This document shows positions 19,343 through 31,152 of a stretch of 64,000 nucleotides of DNA, piece after piece (position 1 is the stretch's first letter; the number at the start of each line of letters is the position of its first letter). The position numbers and the translations under genes were made by a program. A model generated the notes under the pieces. That model saw only the letters and a program-made list of their open reading frames with translations. It was not told where the DNA came from and ran no database searches. This DNA comes from Haliea sp. (GTDB lineage: Bacteria > Pseudomonadota > Gammaproteobacteria > Pseudomonadales > Halieaceae), in assembly GCA_024642245.1 (NCBI GenBank), contig JAHEBM010000001.1, positions 101,693 through 165,692 on the forward strand, written 5' to 3'.

Positions 19343-20500
19343 CTACTCTGTCGGCGCATCGATAACCTGGTCACGGGCGTTGATATACGACTGTTCGGAA
19401 ATGTGGTGATAGGCCCGGGCGCCATCGTAGAACTTCTTGTAGGACGTGTAGACTTTTGCCGCCATCGGGTCCTGGGCTACCAGCTGCCCCATCACCTTTT
19501 CACTGGCCCGGTAAAGGGCCAGCATGACGTCGTCGGGGAGTCGCCGCAGCTGGACCCCGTGATTGTTTACCAGGTCCTGCAGGGCGGCATTATTGCGCGC
19601 GGTAAACTCATCCAGCATATCCTGGTTCGCTGCCCTGGCGGCGTAGGTGACTATTGCCTGCAAATCCTCTGGTAGGGCGTCGAAAGAATCCTTGTTTACT
19701 ATCAACTCCAGCATCGAGCCTGGCTCGTGCCAGCCGGGGTAGTAATAATATTTGGCCACCTCATGCAGGCCCAACGCCAGGTCATTGTAGGGGCCCACCC
19801 ACTCGGTGGCATCAATCACACCCGTTTGCAGCGAGGTGTAAAGCTCGCCGCCCGGTATGCGCACCGCGGTGCCACCGGCCTCGGCAAATACATCCCCGGC
19901 CAGTCCCGGGATGCGCATTTTCAATCCCTTGAGGTCCTCGATGGAGTTAATTTCGCGGTTAAACCAACCCGCCATCTGTACACCGGTGCTGCCTCCGGCA
20001 AACGGTATGAGATTAAAGGGCGCGTAGGCCTCGCGCCATAATTCCAGACCGCCACCGTAGTGAAACCAGCCGTTCATCTCCTGGGCATTCATTCCGAAAG
20101 GTATGGTGGTAAAAAATACCGATGCGGGGACCTTGCCCTTCCAGTAGTAGCTGGCCCCGTGACCTGCATCCGCAACACCCTGGGATACCGCGTCAAATAC
20201 CTCGAAAGCCGGGACGATCTCGCCCGCGCCATAAACATGGACCTTGAGCCGACCAGCGCTCATTTCATCAACGTAGCGGGAAAAATTTTCTGCGGCGGAA
20301 CCCAGCCCGGGAAAGTTCTTTGGCCAGGTGGTAATCATCTTCCACTGGTACCTCCCGACTTCCATCGCCGGGCCTGCGGTAACGACATTGTCCTCCTTTG
20401 CGCGACCTGTCGCCCACAAGCCCAGCACCAGTACCAGTGTGGCGACCAGCACCAGAATGACAAGTGGGGTAAACCGCTGCTCGAGTGTTCCTGCTGCCAT
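19343..20500 (-). CDS. TRAP transporter substrate-binding protein (DctP type, 2-oxo acid/lactate-like)
   Basis: The 385-residue periplasmic receptor has one N-terminal hydrophobic segment (about residues 11-32), which may be a signal anchor. The mature part starts near MITTWPKNFPGLGSAAENF. Segments GHGASYYWKGK, STGVQMAGWFNREI, LKMRIPGLAGDVF (the ligand carboxylate-binding arginine region), DATEWVGPYNDLALG and WHEPGSMLELIVN resemble the TakP/lactate-binding subfamily of alpha-oxo and hydroxy acid receptors. ATG 20500 has GGAG six bases upstream, better than the ATG at 20512. It is convergent with the thioesterase and opposite in strand to its permease genes. Confidence 0.88.
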   Translation of the reverse strand: MAAGTLEQRFTPLVILVLVATLVLVLGLWATGRAKEDNVVTAGPAMEVGRYQWKMITTWPKNFPGLGSAAENFSRYVDEMSAGRLKVHVYGAGEIVPAFEVFDAVSQGVADAGHGASYYWKGKVPASVFFTTIPFGMNAQEMNGWFHYGGGLELWREAYAPFNLIPFAGGSTGVQMAGWFNREINSIEDLKGLKMRIPGLAGDVFAEAGGTAVRIPGGELYTSLQTGVIDATEWVGPYNDLALGLHEVAKYYYYPGWHEPGSMLELIVNKDSFDALPEDLQAIVTYAARAANQDMLDEFTARNNAALQDLVNNHGVQLRRLPDDVMLALYRASEKVMGQLVAQDPMAAKVYTSYKKFYDGARAYHHISEQSYINARDQVIDAPTE

Positions 20501-20541
20501 ACCCTGCTCCATTCCTTTTTATATTGTTGTGCCTGTCACGC

Positions 20542-22692
20542 CTACATCAACTGCAAATTGGCGTATTGCAGCACCAGCCACTTGGTGCCATCCGTATCAA
20601 AATTAACCTGCACCCGGGCGCTTGCACCTCGCCCCTCAAAGTTTAGCACCACCCCCTCACCAAAGATCTGGTGGTATACCGGCTGCCCGAGACTGAGTTC
20701 GGTATCCGGGACCTGAGCGTGCATCATACTGCTGACCGGCCGCGCCACACTGCTGTGCAGGCGCACCTCCTGCAGCAGTTCTGCGGGAATTTCCCGGATA
20801 AATCGCGACGGCGTGTTGAGGGTTTCACTGCCGTGCAGGCGCCTGCTCTCGGCATAGGTAATCATCAGCCTTGTCATCGCACGGGTAATACCCACGTAAC
20901 ACAGGCGACGTTCCTCCTCCAGGCGCCCGGGTTCTTCGATCGACATGCGGTGGGGAAAGAGGTTCTCCTCCATACCCGCGAGAAACACCAACGGAAACTC
21001 CAGGCCCTTTGCGGAGTGCAGGGTCATCAACTGGACGCTGTCCTCGTGTTCGTCCGCCTGGGCATCACCGGCGTCCAGTGCCGCGTTGTCAAGGAACTGC
21101 TGCAGGGGCGAGAGATCGCCGTCCTCGGGGATAAACTGCTTGGCGGCGCTGACCAGCTCTTCCAGGTTTTCTACCCGCGCCTGGCCTTTCTCGCCTTTTT
21201 CCTTCTTGAAAAACTCGATGAGCCCGGAGCCCTGGATGGCATGCTCTGCCACCTCCTCCAGCGGCATCTCATCGGTACCGCAATCGAGCTCATTGATCAG
21301 GGCAATAAATCCATCGAGCGCCCCCAGCGCCCGCGGGGGCAGGAGTTTCTCCTCCATGACAGCACCGATAGCCTGCCACAAAGGTATTTCCCTGCTACGG
21401 GCACAGTCGCGCACTACCTCCAGGGTCTTGCCCCCTATGCCCCTTGGGGGCGTGTTGATCACCCGCTCCACCGCGGCATCGTCTCCCCGGTTTAGCAGAA
21501 GGCGCAGGTAGGCCAGGGCGTTGCGAATTTCCATTCGCTCGTAAAAGCGCTGGCCACCATAGATACGGTAGGGCATCTGGGCCCGAATCAGCGCCTCTTC
21601 AAGTACCCGGGACTGGGCATTGGAGCGATAGAGAATCGCGGTTGAGGCGCGCTCATTCCCGGCAGCGGTCCACTGCTCGATCTGCTCCACGATAAAGCGC
21701 GCTTCATCCTGCTCATTGAAACCTGCATAGAGCGTAATTGGCTCCCCGGACTCCCCGGCTGTCCACAGCTCCTTGCCGAGGCGGCCCTGGTTGTTCGCGA
21801 TGACACCGTTGGCCGCCCGCAGGATGGTCTGGCTGGAGCGGTAGTTCTGCTCCAGGCGCACCGTTTTCGTACCGGAAAAATCTTCGGTAAACCGCTGAAT
21901 ATTTTCGATTTTTGCACCGCGCCAGCCGTAGATGGACTGGTCGTCATCGCCCACCGCAACCACCGGGATATGCTTGCCCGCAAGCACCCGCAGCCAGGCG
22001 TATTGAATAGTATTGGTGTCCTGGAACTCATCCACCAGGATCTGCCGGAAGCGGCCCTGGTAGTGCCGCAGGACGTCGGGGCTTTGCAGCCATAATTCGT
22101 GGGCGCGCAATAGCAGCTCGGCAAAGTCCACCATACCGCCCCGTTCACAGGCCAGCTCATAGGCGCGGTATACCTGCACCATGGTATGGGCAAACAGGTC
22201 ACCGGGCGGCGCTTCAATATGCGCAGAGCGCAGTCCCTCGTCCTTTTGTGCGTTGATATACCACTGGGCCTGCCGCGGCGGCCAGCGCGATTCATCGAGT
22301 TCCAGTTCACGGCAAACGCGTTTTACCAGGCGAAGCTGGTCGTCACTGTCGAGGATCTGGAAGTTCTGCGGCAGCCCCGCCTCCTTCCAGTGCGCCTTGA
22401 GCAGTCGATGAGCCAGGCCGTGAAACGTCCCCACCCACATACCGTGGGATGGAACCTGCAGCATTTCCTCGATACGGCCACGCATCTCCCGCGCCGCCTT
22501 GTTGGTAAAGGTTACCGCGAGTATCGACCAGGGTGAAAAACCCTCGGCACGGATCAGCCAGGCAATACGGTGAACCAGCACCCGTGTCTTACCGCTGCCG
22601 GCTCCCGCGAGCACCAGCATGTTCTGGTTGTCGGCGGCTACGGCATCGCGCTGGGCGTCATTGAGAGGGGAGAGAATATCAGATACATCCAT
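20542..22692 (-). CDS. uvrD: DNA helicase II (UvrD)
   Basis: UvrD is a superfamily 1 3'-to-5' helicase for mismatch and excision repair. The 716-residue length fits E. coli UvrD (720). Walker A is AGAGSGKT at residues 29-36. The DExx box is LVDEFQDTNTIQYAWLR near 220, with GDDDQSIYGWRGA near 247-259, LMTLHSAKGLEFPLVFL near 555-571 and CYVGITRAMTRL near 600. The C-terminal Tudor-like part, QPVYHQIFGEGVVLNFEGRG near 672-691, marks it as UvrD rather than Rep. Confidence 0.95.
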   Translation of the reverse strand: MDVSDILSPLNDAQRDAVAADNQNMLVLAGAGSGKTRVLVHRIAWLIRAEGFSPWSILAVTFTNKAAREMRGRIEEMLQVPSHGMWVGTFHGLAHRLLKAHWKEAGLPQNFQILDSDDQLRLVKRVCRELELDESRWPPRQAQWYINAQKDEGLRSAHIEAPPGDLFAHTMVQVYRAYELACERGGMVDFAELLLRAHELWLQSPDVLRHYQGRFRQILVDEFQDTNTIQYAWLRVLAGKHIPVVAVGDDDQSIYGWRGAKIENIQRFTEDFSGTKTVRLEQNYRSSQTILRAANGVIANNQGRLGKELWTAGESGEPITLYAGFNEQDEARFIVEQIEQWTAAGNERASTAILYRSNAQSRVLEEALIRAQMPYRIYGGQRFYERMEIRNALAYLRLLLNRGDDAAVERVINTPPRGIGGKTLEVVRDCARSREIPLWQAIGAVMEEKLLPPRALGALDGFIALINELDCGTDEMPLEEVAEHAIQGSGLIEFFKKEKGEKGQARVENLEELVSAAKQFIPEDGDLSPLQQFLDNAALDAGDAQADEHEDSVQLMTLHSAKGLEFPLVFLAGMEENLFPHRMSIEEPGRLEEERRLCYVGITRAMTRLMITYAESRRLHGSETLNTPSRFIREIPAELLQEVRLHSSVARPVSSMMHAQVPDTELSLGQPVYHQIFGEGVVLNFEGRGASARVQVNFDTDGTKWLVLQYANLQLM

Positions 22693-22830
22693 GCCTGCAT
22701 TCTAACCAAATTAATGACGGGCAACACGACCCTGCAGCCCTCGGGCTGAATTTTATGGGCCTGAGGTAATTGGTACTTGGGTCTGCTACTATCTGCGAGG
22801 TTTTTTCTTCCAGACAGGCCGTGCCAGCCC

Positions 22831-23964
22831 ATGAATGACAACGAATCGCACCGCAAGCCCGCCAGTGACAAATCCGGGGCCGACTCCAAGCGAGGCGACC
22901 CCCTCGATGCCACCCCCGGAGACCGGCGACGGGAACCCGTGTTCACGGATTTTGACGAGGATGAAGACTACGAGGAGTCTGATCGCGATACCGATTACGC
23001 ATCCGCCTACGAAGAAGACTCCGAGGACGATGAATACCTGGAACCGCTGGAAGACGAGGAGCCTGATGACGTCACGACAGAGTGGCAGGTACTGGGTGAC
23101 CCGGCTCCCCGGCCCCGCGACACGGGCGGAAACCCCTGGGATGTAAAGGACCCGGCTGGAAAAGATGAAGAGGATGAGCACGGGTTTGACGACGAAGAAG
23201 CTGCCGAATTGGCAAGCGCAGAGTCTGACCTGTTCGAGGATGATGAGCTGGTCGAAGACGAGTCCCTCGAAGGCTGGGATGAGGAAGAAGAGTACCCGGA
23301 CGACGTCGAGGACTATGAGATAGAGCACGAGGAACGCGCACACAGCTGGCCACTGGGCCTGGTGATCGTGGGTGTTGTAGCGCTGGTATTGCTTGCCGCC
23401 GGGGGATACGGCGTCATCCAGCAACGCTCGGCAACCCAGGAAGAAATTCGCCAGCTGCAAGCCACGCTCGCCACGGCGGCCAACCCCGCGGAGGTCGCTG
23501 CCAACAGGGAAGCGCTGCGAGAAATGGAGGAGCTCAATACAAAGTACCAGGCTACGATTGACAACCTGACCCTGGAAAACAGGCGCCTTACCGACATCGT
23601 GACAGGGCTGGAAAAACAACTGGCGTCCAGCAAGGCGGCAGCACCCAGGTCACCTGCGCCAAAACCTGCCCCGGCCAGGGCCGCTCCGGCAAAAACAGCA
23701 CCCAAACCCGCCAGCGCGACCGGCACCGGGGGGGACTGGTTTGTGAACTTCAGTTCCTACGCCCAGCGCAGCGTTGCCGAGGACTGGGCCAGAAAACTGC
23801 GGCCCTCCGCTGGCAGGGCGGTGGTAGCGGTCAGCACCAAGGATGGCAAGACTTTTTACCGTGTACGAATCGTAGGTCTGGCTGATCGCACACAGGCCCA
23901 GAAAGTCGCCGGGCAACTGGCATCTGCCTACAAACTGCCACCACTATGGGTAGGTGCGGAATAG
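22831..23964 (+). CDS. SPOR-domain membrane protein with acidic cytoplasmic region
   Basis: A 377-residue single-pass protein. Residues 1-170 are extremely rich in Asp and Glu, for example DEDEDYEES near 42-50 and DEEEEYPDDVEDYEIEHEE near 150-168. One membrane helix (WPLGLVIVGVVALVLLAAGG) is at 173-192. A probable coiled coil at about 200-275 follows, then an Ala/Pro/Lys linker at 285-310 and a C-terminal SPOR domain (WFVNFSSYAQRSVAEDWARK near 313-332). SPOR domains bind denuded septal peptidoglycan. I prefer ATG 22831 to the upstream reading. It may be a divisome-associated protein, but no named counterpart is evident. Confidence 0.75.
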   Translation: MNDNESHRKPASDKSGADSKRGDPLDATPGDRRREPVFTDFDEDEDYEESDRDTDYASAYEEDSEDDEYLEPLEDEEPDDVTTEWQVLGDPAPRPRDTGGNPWDVKDPAGKDEEDEHGFDDEEAAELASAESDLFEDDELVEDESLEGWDEEEEYPDDVEDYEIEHEERAHSWPLGLVIVGVVALVLLAAGGYGVIQQRSATQEEIRQLQATLATAANPAEVAANREALREMEELNTKYQATIDNLTLENRRLTDIVTGLEKQLASSKAAAPRSPAPKPAPARAAPAKTAPKPASATGTGGDWFVNFSSYAQRSVAEDWARKLRPSAGRAVVAVSTKDGKTFYRVRIVGLADRTQAQKVAGQLASAYKLPPLWVGAE

Positions 23965-24038
23965 TTTAAACCCCGGGCTCTTGGCAGGTGCCCGGTGTCC
24001 TGTTAATGTTTTCACGTCTATCAAGGAGAGGTTTTGCT

Positions 24039-24404
24039 ATGAAGAAATTGCCGTTTACAGCATTGGGCCTGGCACTGGCACTGGGAAGTACTGTCAGTAT
24101 CGCAGCAGACTGCACCGCTCCCACTGCGCCACAGGTGGCCGAGGGTAAAAGCTCCAGCCTGGAGCAAATGCTGGCAAGCCAGAAGGCCGTTAAAGAATTC
24201 CAGGCTGCCAACCTTGCCTATATGGGTTGTCTTGAACCTTTGCTCACCGCCGCCGAGGAAGCCGTCACGGCAGGTACGGAGGGGGCAGCCGAGACCTACC
24301 AGAAAATCCAGGAAACCTATAACGCTGCCGTCTCCAAGGAAGAAGAGGTCGCCGGTAGTTTCAATACCGAGATTCGCAACTACAAGGCCGCTAACCCGAA
24401 CTAG
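24039..24404 (+). CDS. Small exported protein of unknown function
   Basis: A 121-residue protein with a clear signal peptide: MKKLPFTALGLALALGSTVSIAA, probably cleaved near residue 23. The mature part has two cysteines (about residues 26 and 66), a Lys/Glu-rich helical region and no recognisable domain. The ATG at 24039 has AGGAGAG nine bases upstream, better than the in-frame ATG at 23988. It follows the SPOR-domain gene by 74 bases and converges with the SirB2-like gene. I do not recognise a family; a periplasmic, mostly helical protein is all the sequence supports. Confidence 0.7.
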   Translation: MKKLPFTALGLALALGSTVSIAADCTAPTAPQVAEGKSSSLEQMLASQKAVKEFQAANLAYMGCLEPLLTAAEEAVTAGTEGAAETYQKIQETYNAAVSKEEEVAGSFNTEIRNYKAANPN

Positions 24405-24425
24405 AACGGCGACACTCGCCCCGGG

Positions 24426-24815
24426 CTAGCCCGCCAGCAAGCCCAGGGGTGATTTGGTATACGCCACGCTGACGATATAGGCCGCCGTTAACAGGGCCGC
24501 CCCATATGCAAATCCCTGCACCCGTCGGGTCCTGCCAAAGCGGAATGCCACCATTCCCAGGCCGATGTATGCCAGCAGGGCGATAATTTTCGCTGTCAGC
24601 CAGGCCTGCGACAGCGGATTTTCCTGCCAGATCACCAACATGCCGATCGCACAGCCCAGCAGCACCGTGTCCACGATATGCGGCAACACCCGTGCCAGCC
24701 GCAACCCCAGGCACCGGTTACCGGTAAACAACCAGTACCCACGCAACGCGAAGCCGCTGATGGAAAGGAACGCGCAACCGGTATGCAGTGCTTTAAGCAG
24801 CTCAAACTGCGGCAA
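24426..24815 (-). CDS. SirB2-like inner membrane protein
   Basis: A 129-residue protein with four hydrophobic helices, at about residues 10-28, 43-62, 72-90 and 98-118. FELLKALHTGCAFLSISGFALRG near 4-26 and LPHIVDTVLLGCAIGML near 44-60 match the SirB family of small membrane proteins. The start is a TTG at 24815 with GGGAGTG about four bases upstream; no ATG is available. Function is unknown in this setting. It is downstream of glmS on the same strand, 63 bases after the glmS stop, and may be its read-through partner. Confidence 0.78.
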   Translation of the reverse strand: MPQFELLKALHTGCAFLSISGFALRGYWLFTGNRCLGLRLARVLPHIVDTVLLGCAIGMLVIWQENPLSQAWLTAKIIALLAYIGLGMVAFRFGRTRRVQGFAYGAALLTAAYIVSVAYTKSPLGLLAG

Positions 24816-24878
24816 GGTTCACTCCCGGTTTCAGACCACGATAATGAAGTTTCGCTCCGGCCCCCGACAAGGGGAACA

Positions 24879-26708
24879 CTATTCCACCGTGACGGACTTG
24901 GCCAGGTTGCGCGGCTTGTCCACATCCGTCCCCTTCTGCAGGGCAACGTGGTAGGACAGCAATTGTAGCGCCACCGTGTAGACGATGGGCTTGATGACCT
25001 CAGGGCAGTGAGGCATCGGGAAAACCTTCACCCGCGGCTCACTGACAAAACCTGCCTGCTGATCGGCAAAAACAAAGAGCTCGCCACCCCTGGAGCGCAC
25101 CTCCTCCAGGTTGGACTTCAGTTTTTCCAACAGGTCATCACTGGGTGCTACGGCCACAACCGGCATATCGTCGTCCACCAATGCCAGCGGGCCGTGTTTC
25201 AATTCCCCTGCCGGGTACGCCTCGGCGTGGATATAGGAAATTTCCTTGAGCTTGAGCGCCCCTTCCATCGCGATCGGGTACTCGATACCGCGACCCAGGA
25301 ACAGGGCGTGGTGCTTGGGAATAAATGCCCCGGACAACTCCTCGATCACACTGTTGAGCTCCAGGGTCTGCTGCACGTAATCCGGCAAGCTCTGGAGTGC
25401 GGCGACGACTTCCTGCTGTTTTTCCTCGCTCATGGCGCGCCGCCGCCCCAGGGCAAGTGTCAGCATCAACAGGCCGACCAGCTGCGTGGTGAAGGCCTTG
25501 GTTGAAGCTACCCCAATCTCCATTCCCGCCTTGGTGAGAAACACCAGGTCGCTTTCGCGCACCAGGGAGCTGTTGGCGACGTTGGAAACCACCAGGCTGG
25601 CGATAAATTCGCCCCCGGCCGCATTGCGCAGTGCCGCCAGTGTATCGGCGGTTTCCCCCGATTGGGAAATCGTCACCAGCAGGGAGTCTGCATGGGTCAC
25701 CCGCTTGCGATAGCGAAACTCGGAAGCCACCTCCACCTGGCAGGGAATGCCCGCGAGTTCCTCCAACCAGTAACGCGCCACCATCCCGGCGTGGAAGCTG
25801 GTGCCGCAGGCTACAATCTGTATTGCCTTTACGCGGTCAAATACCCTGGCCGCACCGGCCCCGAAACAGTCGTCGATGTGCGGGTGCGTCGCCGCCTGGG
25901 CATAGGTCGCCGCGAGCGCGCGGGGCTGTTCGTGGATCTCTTTCAACATGTAATGGTCGAATCCACCCAGGTCGACCACCTCCACCGCCTCGGAAATCAG
26001 CGTCCGCTTCCGCTCGACCGGGACACCGGATTCATCGTAAATCTGCATCGACGAGGGTGTTATTTCCACCACGTCTCCCTCTTCGAGGAAGATGAAACGG
26101 TCTGTGACCTGGCGCAGGGCGAGTTGGTCGGACGCGAGGAAGTTTTCGCCGATGCCAACGCCAATCACGAGAGGGCTGCCCTTGCGGGCCGCGACCACCT
26201 GGTCCGGGTGTTCGACATCCACCGCCGCGATAGCATATGCACCCTCCAGCCGGCGCACCGTTTCCTGCAGGGCGACCAGCAGTGTCTTACCGCCATCCAG
26301 CGCCTGGTGCAGAAGATGAACGACAACCTCCGTATCGGTCGCCGAGGAGAATTCATAGCCGCTGGCCAGCAGTTCTTCGCGCAGGGCCGCATGATTCTCG
26401 ATAATGCCATTGTGCACCAGCGCGACACGCTGCCCCGATATATGGGGATGGGCATTCGCCCCCGACGGCTCTCCATGGGTGGCCCAGCGGGTATGAGCAA
26501 TGCCGGTACAACCCAGGTGAGGATGCAACTTCTGCGCTTTCTCCAGCTCGCATACCTTACCCTGCTGTTTGTGTAATTGCAGGTTATGCTCGTTGTCGAT
26601 AAGGGCCATGCCTGCAGAGTCGTAGCCCCGGTATTCGAGCCGACGCAGTCCTTCCAGCAGTATCTCGGAAACTTCACGCCGCGCCGCGGCGGCTACAATG
26701 CCACACAT
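24879..26708 (-). CDS. glmS: Glutamine--fructose-6-phosphate aminotransferase
   Basis: GlmS makes glucosamine 6-phosphate from fructose 6-phosphate and glutamine, feeding cell-wall and lipopolysaccharide synthesis. The 609 residues equal E. coli GlmS. Translation starts MCGIV with the nucleophilic Cys2 of the glutaminase domain; an upstream reading is excluded by that. [13 protein letters not shown] near residue 70 and the SIS domains ([18 protein letters not shown] and [13 protein letters not shown]) follow, with the C-terminal KSVTVE ending. GAGGACT precedes the start. It lies two bases after glmU. Confidence 0.97.
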   Translation of the reverse strand: MCGIVAAAARREVSEILLEGLRRLEYRGYDSAGMALIDNEHNLQLHKQQGKVCELEKAQKLHPHLGCTGIAHTRWATHGEPSGANAHPHISGQRVALVHNGIIENHAALREELLASGYEFSSATDTEVVVHLLHQALDGGKTLLVALQETVRRLEGAYAIAAVDVEHPDQVVAARKGSPLVIGVGIGENFLASDQLALRQVTDRFIFLEEGDVVEITPSSMQIYDESGVPVERKRTLISEAVEVVDLGGFDHYMLKEIHEQPRALAATYAQAATHPHIDDCFGAGAARVFDRVKAIQIVACGTSFHAGMVARYWLEELAGIPCQVEVASEFRYRKRVTHADSLLVTISQSGETADTLAALRNAAGGEFIASLVVSNVANSSLVRESDLVFLTKAGMEIGVASTKAFTTQLVGLLMLTLALGRRRAMSEEKQQEVVAALQSLPDYVQQTLELNSVIEELSGAFIPKHHALFLGRGIEYPIAMEGALKLKEISYIHAEAYPAGELKHGPLALVDDDMPVVAVAPSDDLLEKLKSNLEEVRSRGGELFVFADQQAGFVSEPRVKVFPMPHCPEVIKPIVYTVALQLLSYHVALQKGTDVDKPRNLAKSVTVE

Positions 26709-26710
26709 AA

Positions 26711-28081
26711 CTAGTCCTCGGTTTGCCGCTTGCCGGGTCGCTGCCAACCCTGGATATTGCGCTGACGCGACCGGCTTACAGCGAGCTCTTCCTTACCCAC
26801 CGATTTGGTGACGGTAGAGCCGGCGGCAACAAAACCATTTTCTTCAATGCACAATGGCGCCACGAGGGTACTGTTGGAGCCGACAAAAACCCCGGCGCCA
26901 ATCTCCGTCCTGTGTTTGTTGACACCATCGTAGTTGCAAGTGATGGTGCCGGCACCGATGTTTACACCATCGCCCATAACACAGTCCCCGATATAACTCA
27001 GGTGATTGACCTTGCTGCCCTGGCCCAGTTGCGCATTCTTGGTTTCAACAAAATTGCCAATTTTGGCGCCCGCCGCAAGGACGGTACCGGGCCTTAGCCT
27101 GGCGAAAGGCCCCACACTGCAGCGCTCCCCAACATCAGCGTCCTGCAGGTGGCTCATGGCGTGGATCGTCGTCCCGGGGCCCACTGTTACATCGCGCAAC
27201 ACGCAGTTAGGTCCGATCACCACGCCGTCCCCGAGATTCACCTCGCCCTCGAACACCACGTTTACATCTACACTGACATCCACTCCACAGCTGACCGAGC
27301 CGCGGATATCAAGGCGATTGATATCCGCCACAGCGACACCGGCACGCATCAGCTGTTCCGCCTGTCGGCGCTGGTACTCACGCTCCAGCTGGTTTAGCTG
27401 TACCCGGTCGTTGACCCCCAGTACTTCAATCTCCGAGGCTGCCCGGCAGGAAGACACTGCCCTGCCCTCTGCAACCGCCATGGCAAGAATATCGGGCAGG
27501 TAATATTCACCCTGTTTGTTGTCATTGCCCACTTTCGGCAGGTAGTCCATCAGGTCAGCGGCCGGGGCGGCCAGTAAACCGGTGTTGATTTCGTCTATCC
27601 TGCGCTGCTGTTCACTCGCGTCCTTATGCTCCACCACACCCACCAGCGCGCCGGCAGAATCCCGCAGGATGCGTCCATACCCCGCGGGATCCGCAACCCG
27701 CGCGGTCAACAGGGCGGGGGCGACTTCTGCCATGGCTACCAGGCTGGCCAGAGTATCGGGGCCAATCAGTGGCACATCGCCATAGAGGACCAGCACGGTA
27801 CTGTCGCGGGACACTGCCGGAAGAGCCTGAAGAACGCCGTGCCCGGTACCGAGCTGTTCCCGCTGGATCACCCAGTTCACCGCAAAATGCGCCAGTTGCT
27901 CCTGAACCTGTTCCGCACCGTGCCCGATAACAACATGCACGGCCGCAGGCTGCAGGCAAAGTGCTGCCTCGATCACATGCTCCAGCAGGGGCCTTCCCGC
28001 CAAAGGGTGCAGTACCTTGGGCAGCCTGGAGTTCATCCTGGTCCCCTGCCCGGCGGCAAGGATAATCACTTCTAGCGGCAT
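26711..28081 (-). CDS. glmU: Bifunctional UDP-GlcNAc pyrophosphorylase/GlcN-1-P acetyltransferase
   Basis: GlmU acetylates glucosamine 1-phosphate and then uridylylates it to UDP-GlcNAc. The 456-residue protein matches E. coli (456). The N-terminal uridylyltransferase has [20 protein letters not shown] near residues 7-26 and YGDVPLI near 102. The C-terminal left-handed beta helix has hexapeptide repeats, including the acetyltransferase part [21 protein letters not shown] near 346-366. It is directly upstream of glmS and downstream of the ATP synthase operon, as in E. coli. Confidence 0.97.
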   Translation of the reverse strand: MPLEVIILAAGQGTRMNSRLPKVLHPLAGRPLLEHVIEAALCLQPAAVHVVIGHGAEQVQEQLAHFAVNWVIQREQLGTGHGVLQALPAVSRDSTVLVLYGDVPLIGPDTLASLVAMAEVAPALLTARVADPAGYGRILRDSAGALVGVVEHKDASEQQRRIDEINTGLLAAPAADLMDYLPKVGNDNKQGEYYLPDILAMAVAEGRAVSSCRAASEIEVLGVNDRVQLNQLEREYQRRQAEQLMRAGVAVADINRLDIRGSVSCGVDVSVDVNVVFEGEVNLGDGVVIGPNCVLRDVTVGPGTTIHAMSHLQDADVGERCSVGPFARLRPGTVLAAGAKIGNFVETKNAQLGQGSKVNHLSYIGDCVMGDGVNIGAGTITCNYDGVNKHRTEIGAGVFVGSNSTLVAPLCIEENGFVAAGSTVTKSVGKEELAVSRSRQRNIQGWQRPGKRQTED

Positions 28082-28266
28082 AATCTGTAGACCGGGTGAT
28101 TGTGTGATATGTCCTGCGCTGTCGTCAGACTGCGCAACTCGTCCAGCTTGGACTGGGTATGATAGACAGCAACGCCGGCAATAGTACGCTATTTGTTATT
28201 ATTTTTGTGCAAACTGTGAACCTTGCAACACCCGCGCTACGCGGCACCGGTTCGGGATGACTCACC

Positions 28267-28294
28267 AAAAAAAACCCCGGCATAGCCGGGGTTT
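28267..28294 (-). terminator. Intrinsic terminator of the ATP synthase operon
   Basis: Read on the minus strand, a G+C-rich stem CCCCGG/CCGGGG (extended by flanking AA/TT) with a short CTATG-like loop is followed by eight T residues. It begins about 27 bases past the atpC stop, exactly where the operon should end. Confidence 0.92.
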
Positions 28295-28320
28295 AGTATT
28301 GAATGAACGTAAACAGCGCG

Positions 28321-28749
28321 CTAGCCGCGTCCCGCCCTGTTGCGCATCTTGCGCAGTGTCGCCAACTGGGCCGCTGCTTCCGCCAACTGGGACGATGCAC
28401 GACCATAGTCGAAGTCACCGGTCTGGTTGGCCAGGGCTTGCTCGGCTTCCTTGCGCGCCTCCTCGGCTGCTGCCTCATCGACATCCGCTGCCCGGATCGC
28501 CGTGTCGGCCAGGATGGATACCACGCCCGGCTGCACCTCCAGGAAGCCGCCGGAAACATAGTAGACCTGCTCTTCGCCGCCTTGGGCAACAATGCGCACT
28601 GGGCCCGGCTTCAGCGAGGTCAGCAGGGGCGCGTGGCCATAGCTCACACCCAGCTCACCCAGGTCTCCGGTGGCCACCAGCATTTCGATCAGGCCTGAAA
28701 AGATTCCCTCTTCGGCACTGACGATATCGCAGTGTATTGTCATGGACAT
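28321..28749 (-). CDS. atpC: F1Fo ATP synthase epsilon subunit
   Basis: Epsilon sits on the central stalk and regulates F1. The 142-residue protein begins [19 protein letters not shown], with [17 protein letters not shown] near residues 28-44 and [16 protein letters not shown] near 61-76. The C-terminal helical hairpin is Ala/Glu rich. ATG 28749 has AGAGG seven bases upstream; a second ATG lies two codons in. It is last in the atp operon, followed by the terminator. Confidence 0.96.
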   Translation of the reverse strand: MSMTIHCDIVSAEEGIFSGLIEMLVATGDLGELGVSYGHAPLLTSLKPGPVRIVAQGGEEQVYYVSGGFLEVQPGVVSILADTAIRAADVDEAAAEEARKEAEQALANQTGDFDYGRASSQLAEAAAQLATLRKMRNRAGRG

Positions 28750-28771
28750 TATTGGGCCTCTCTAAAGCCGG

Positions 28772-31136
<2,365 letters not shown>

Positions 31137-31152
31137 CTAATGGTCCTCGGCT

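Noticed and set aside
22729..22755. Small CAGCC/GGCTG hairpin followed by AATTTT on the plus strand
   Set aside because: No plus-strand transcript is expected to end here and the stem is only five base pairs, so a terminator call is not justified.
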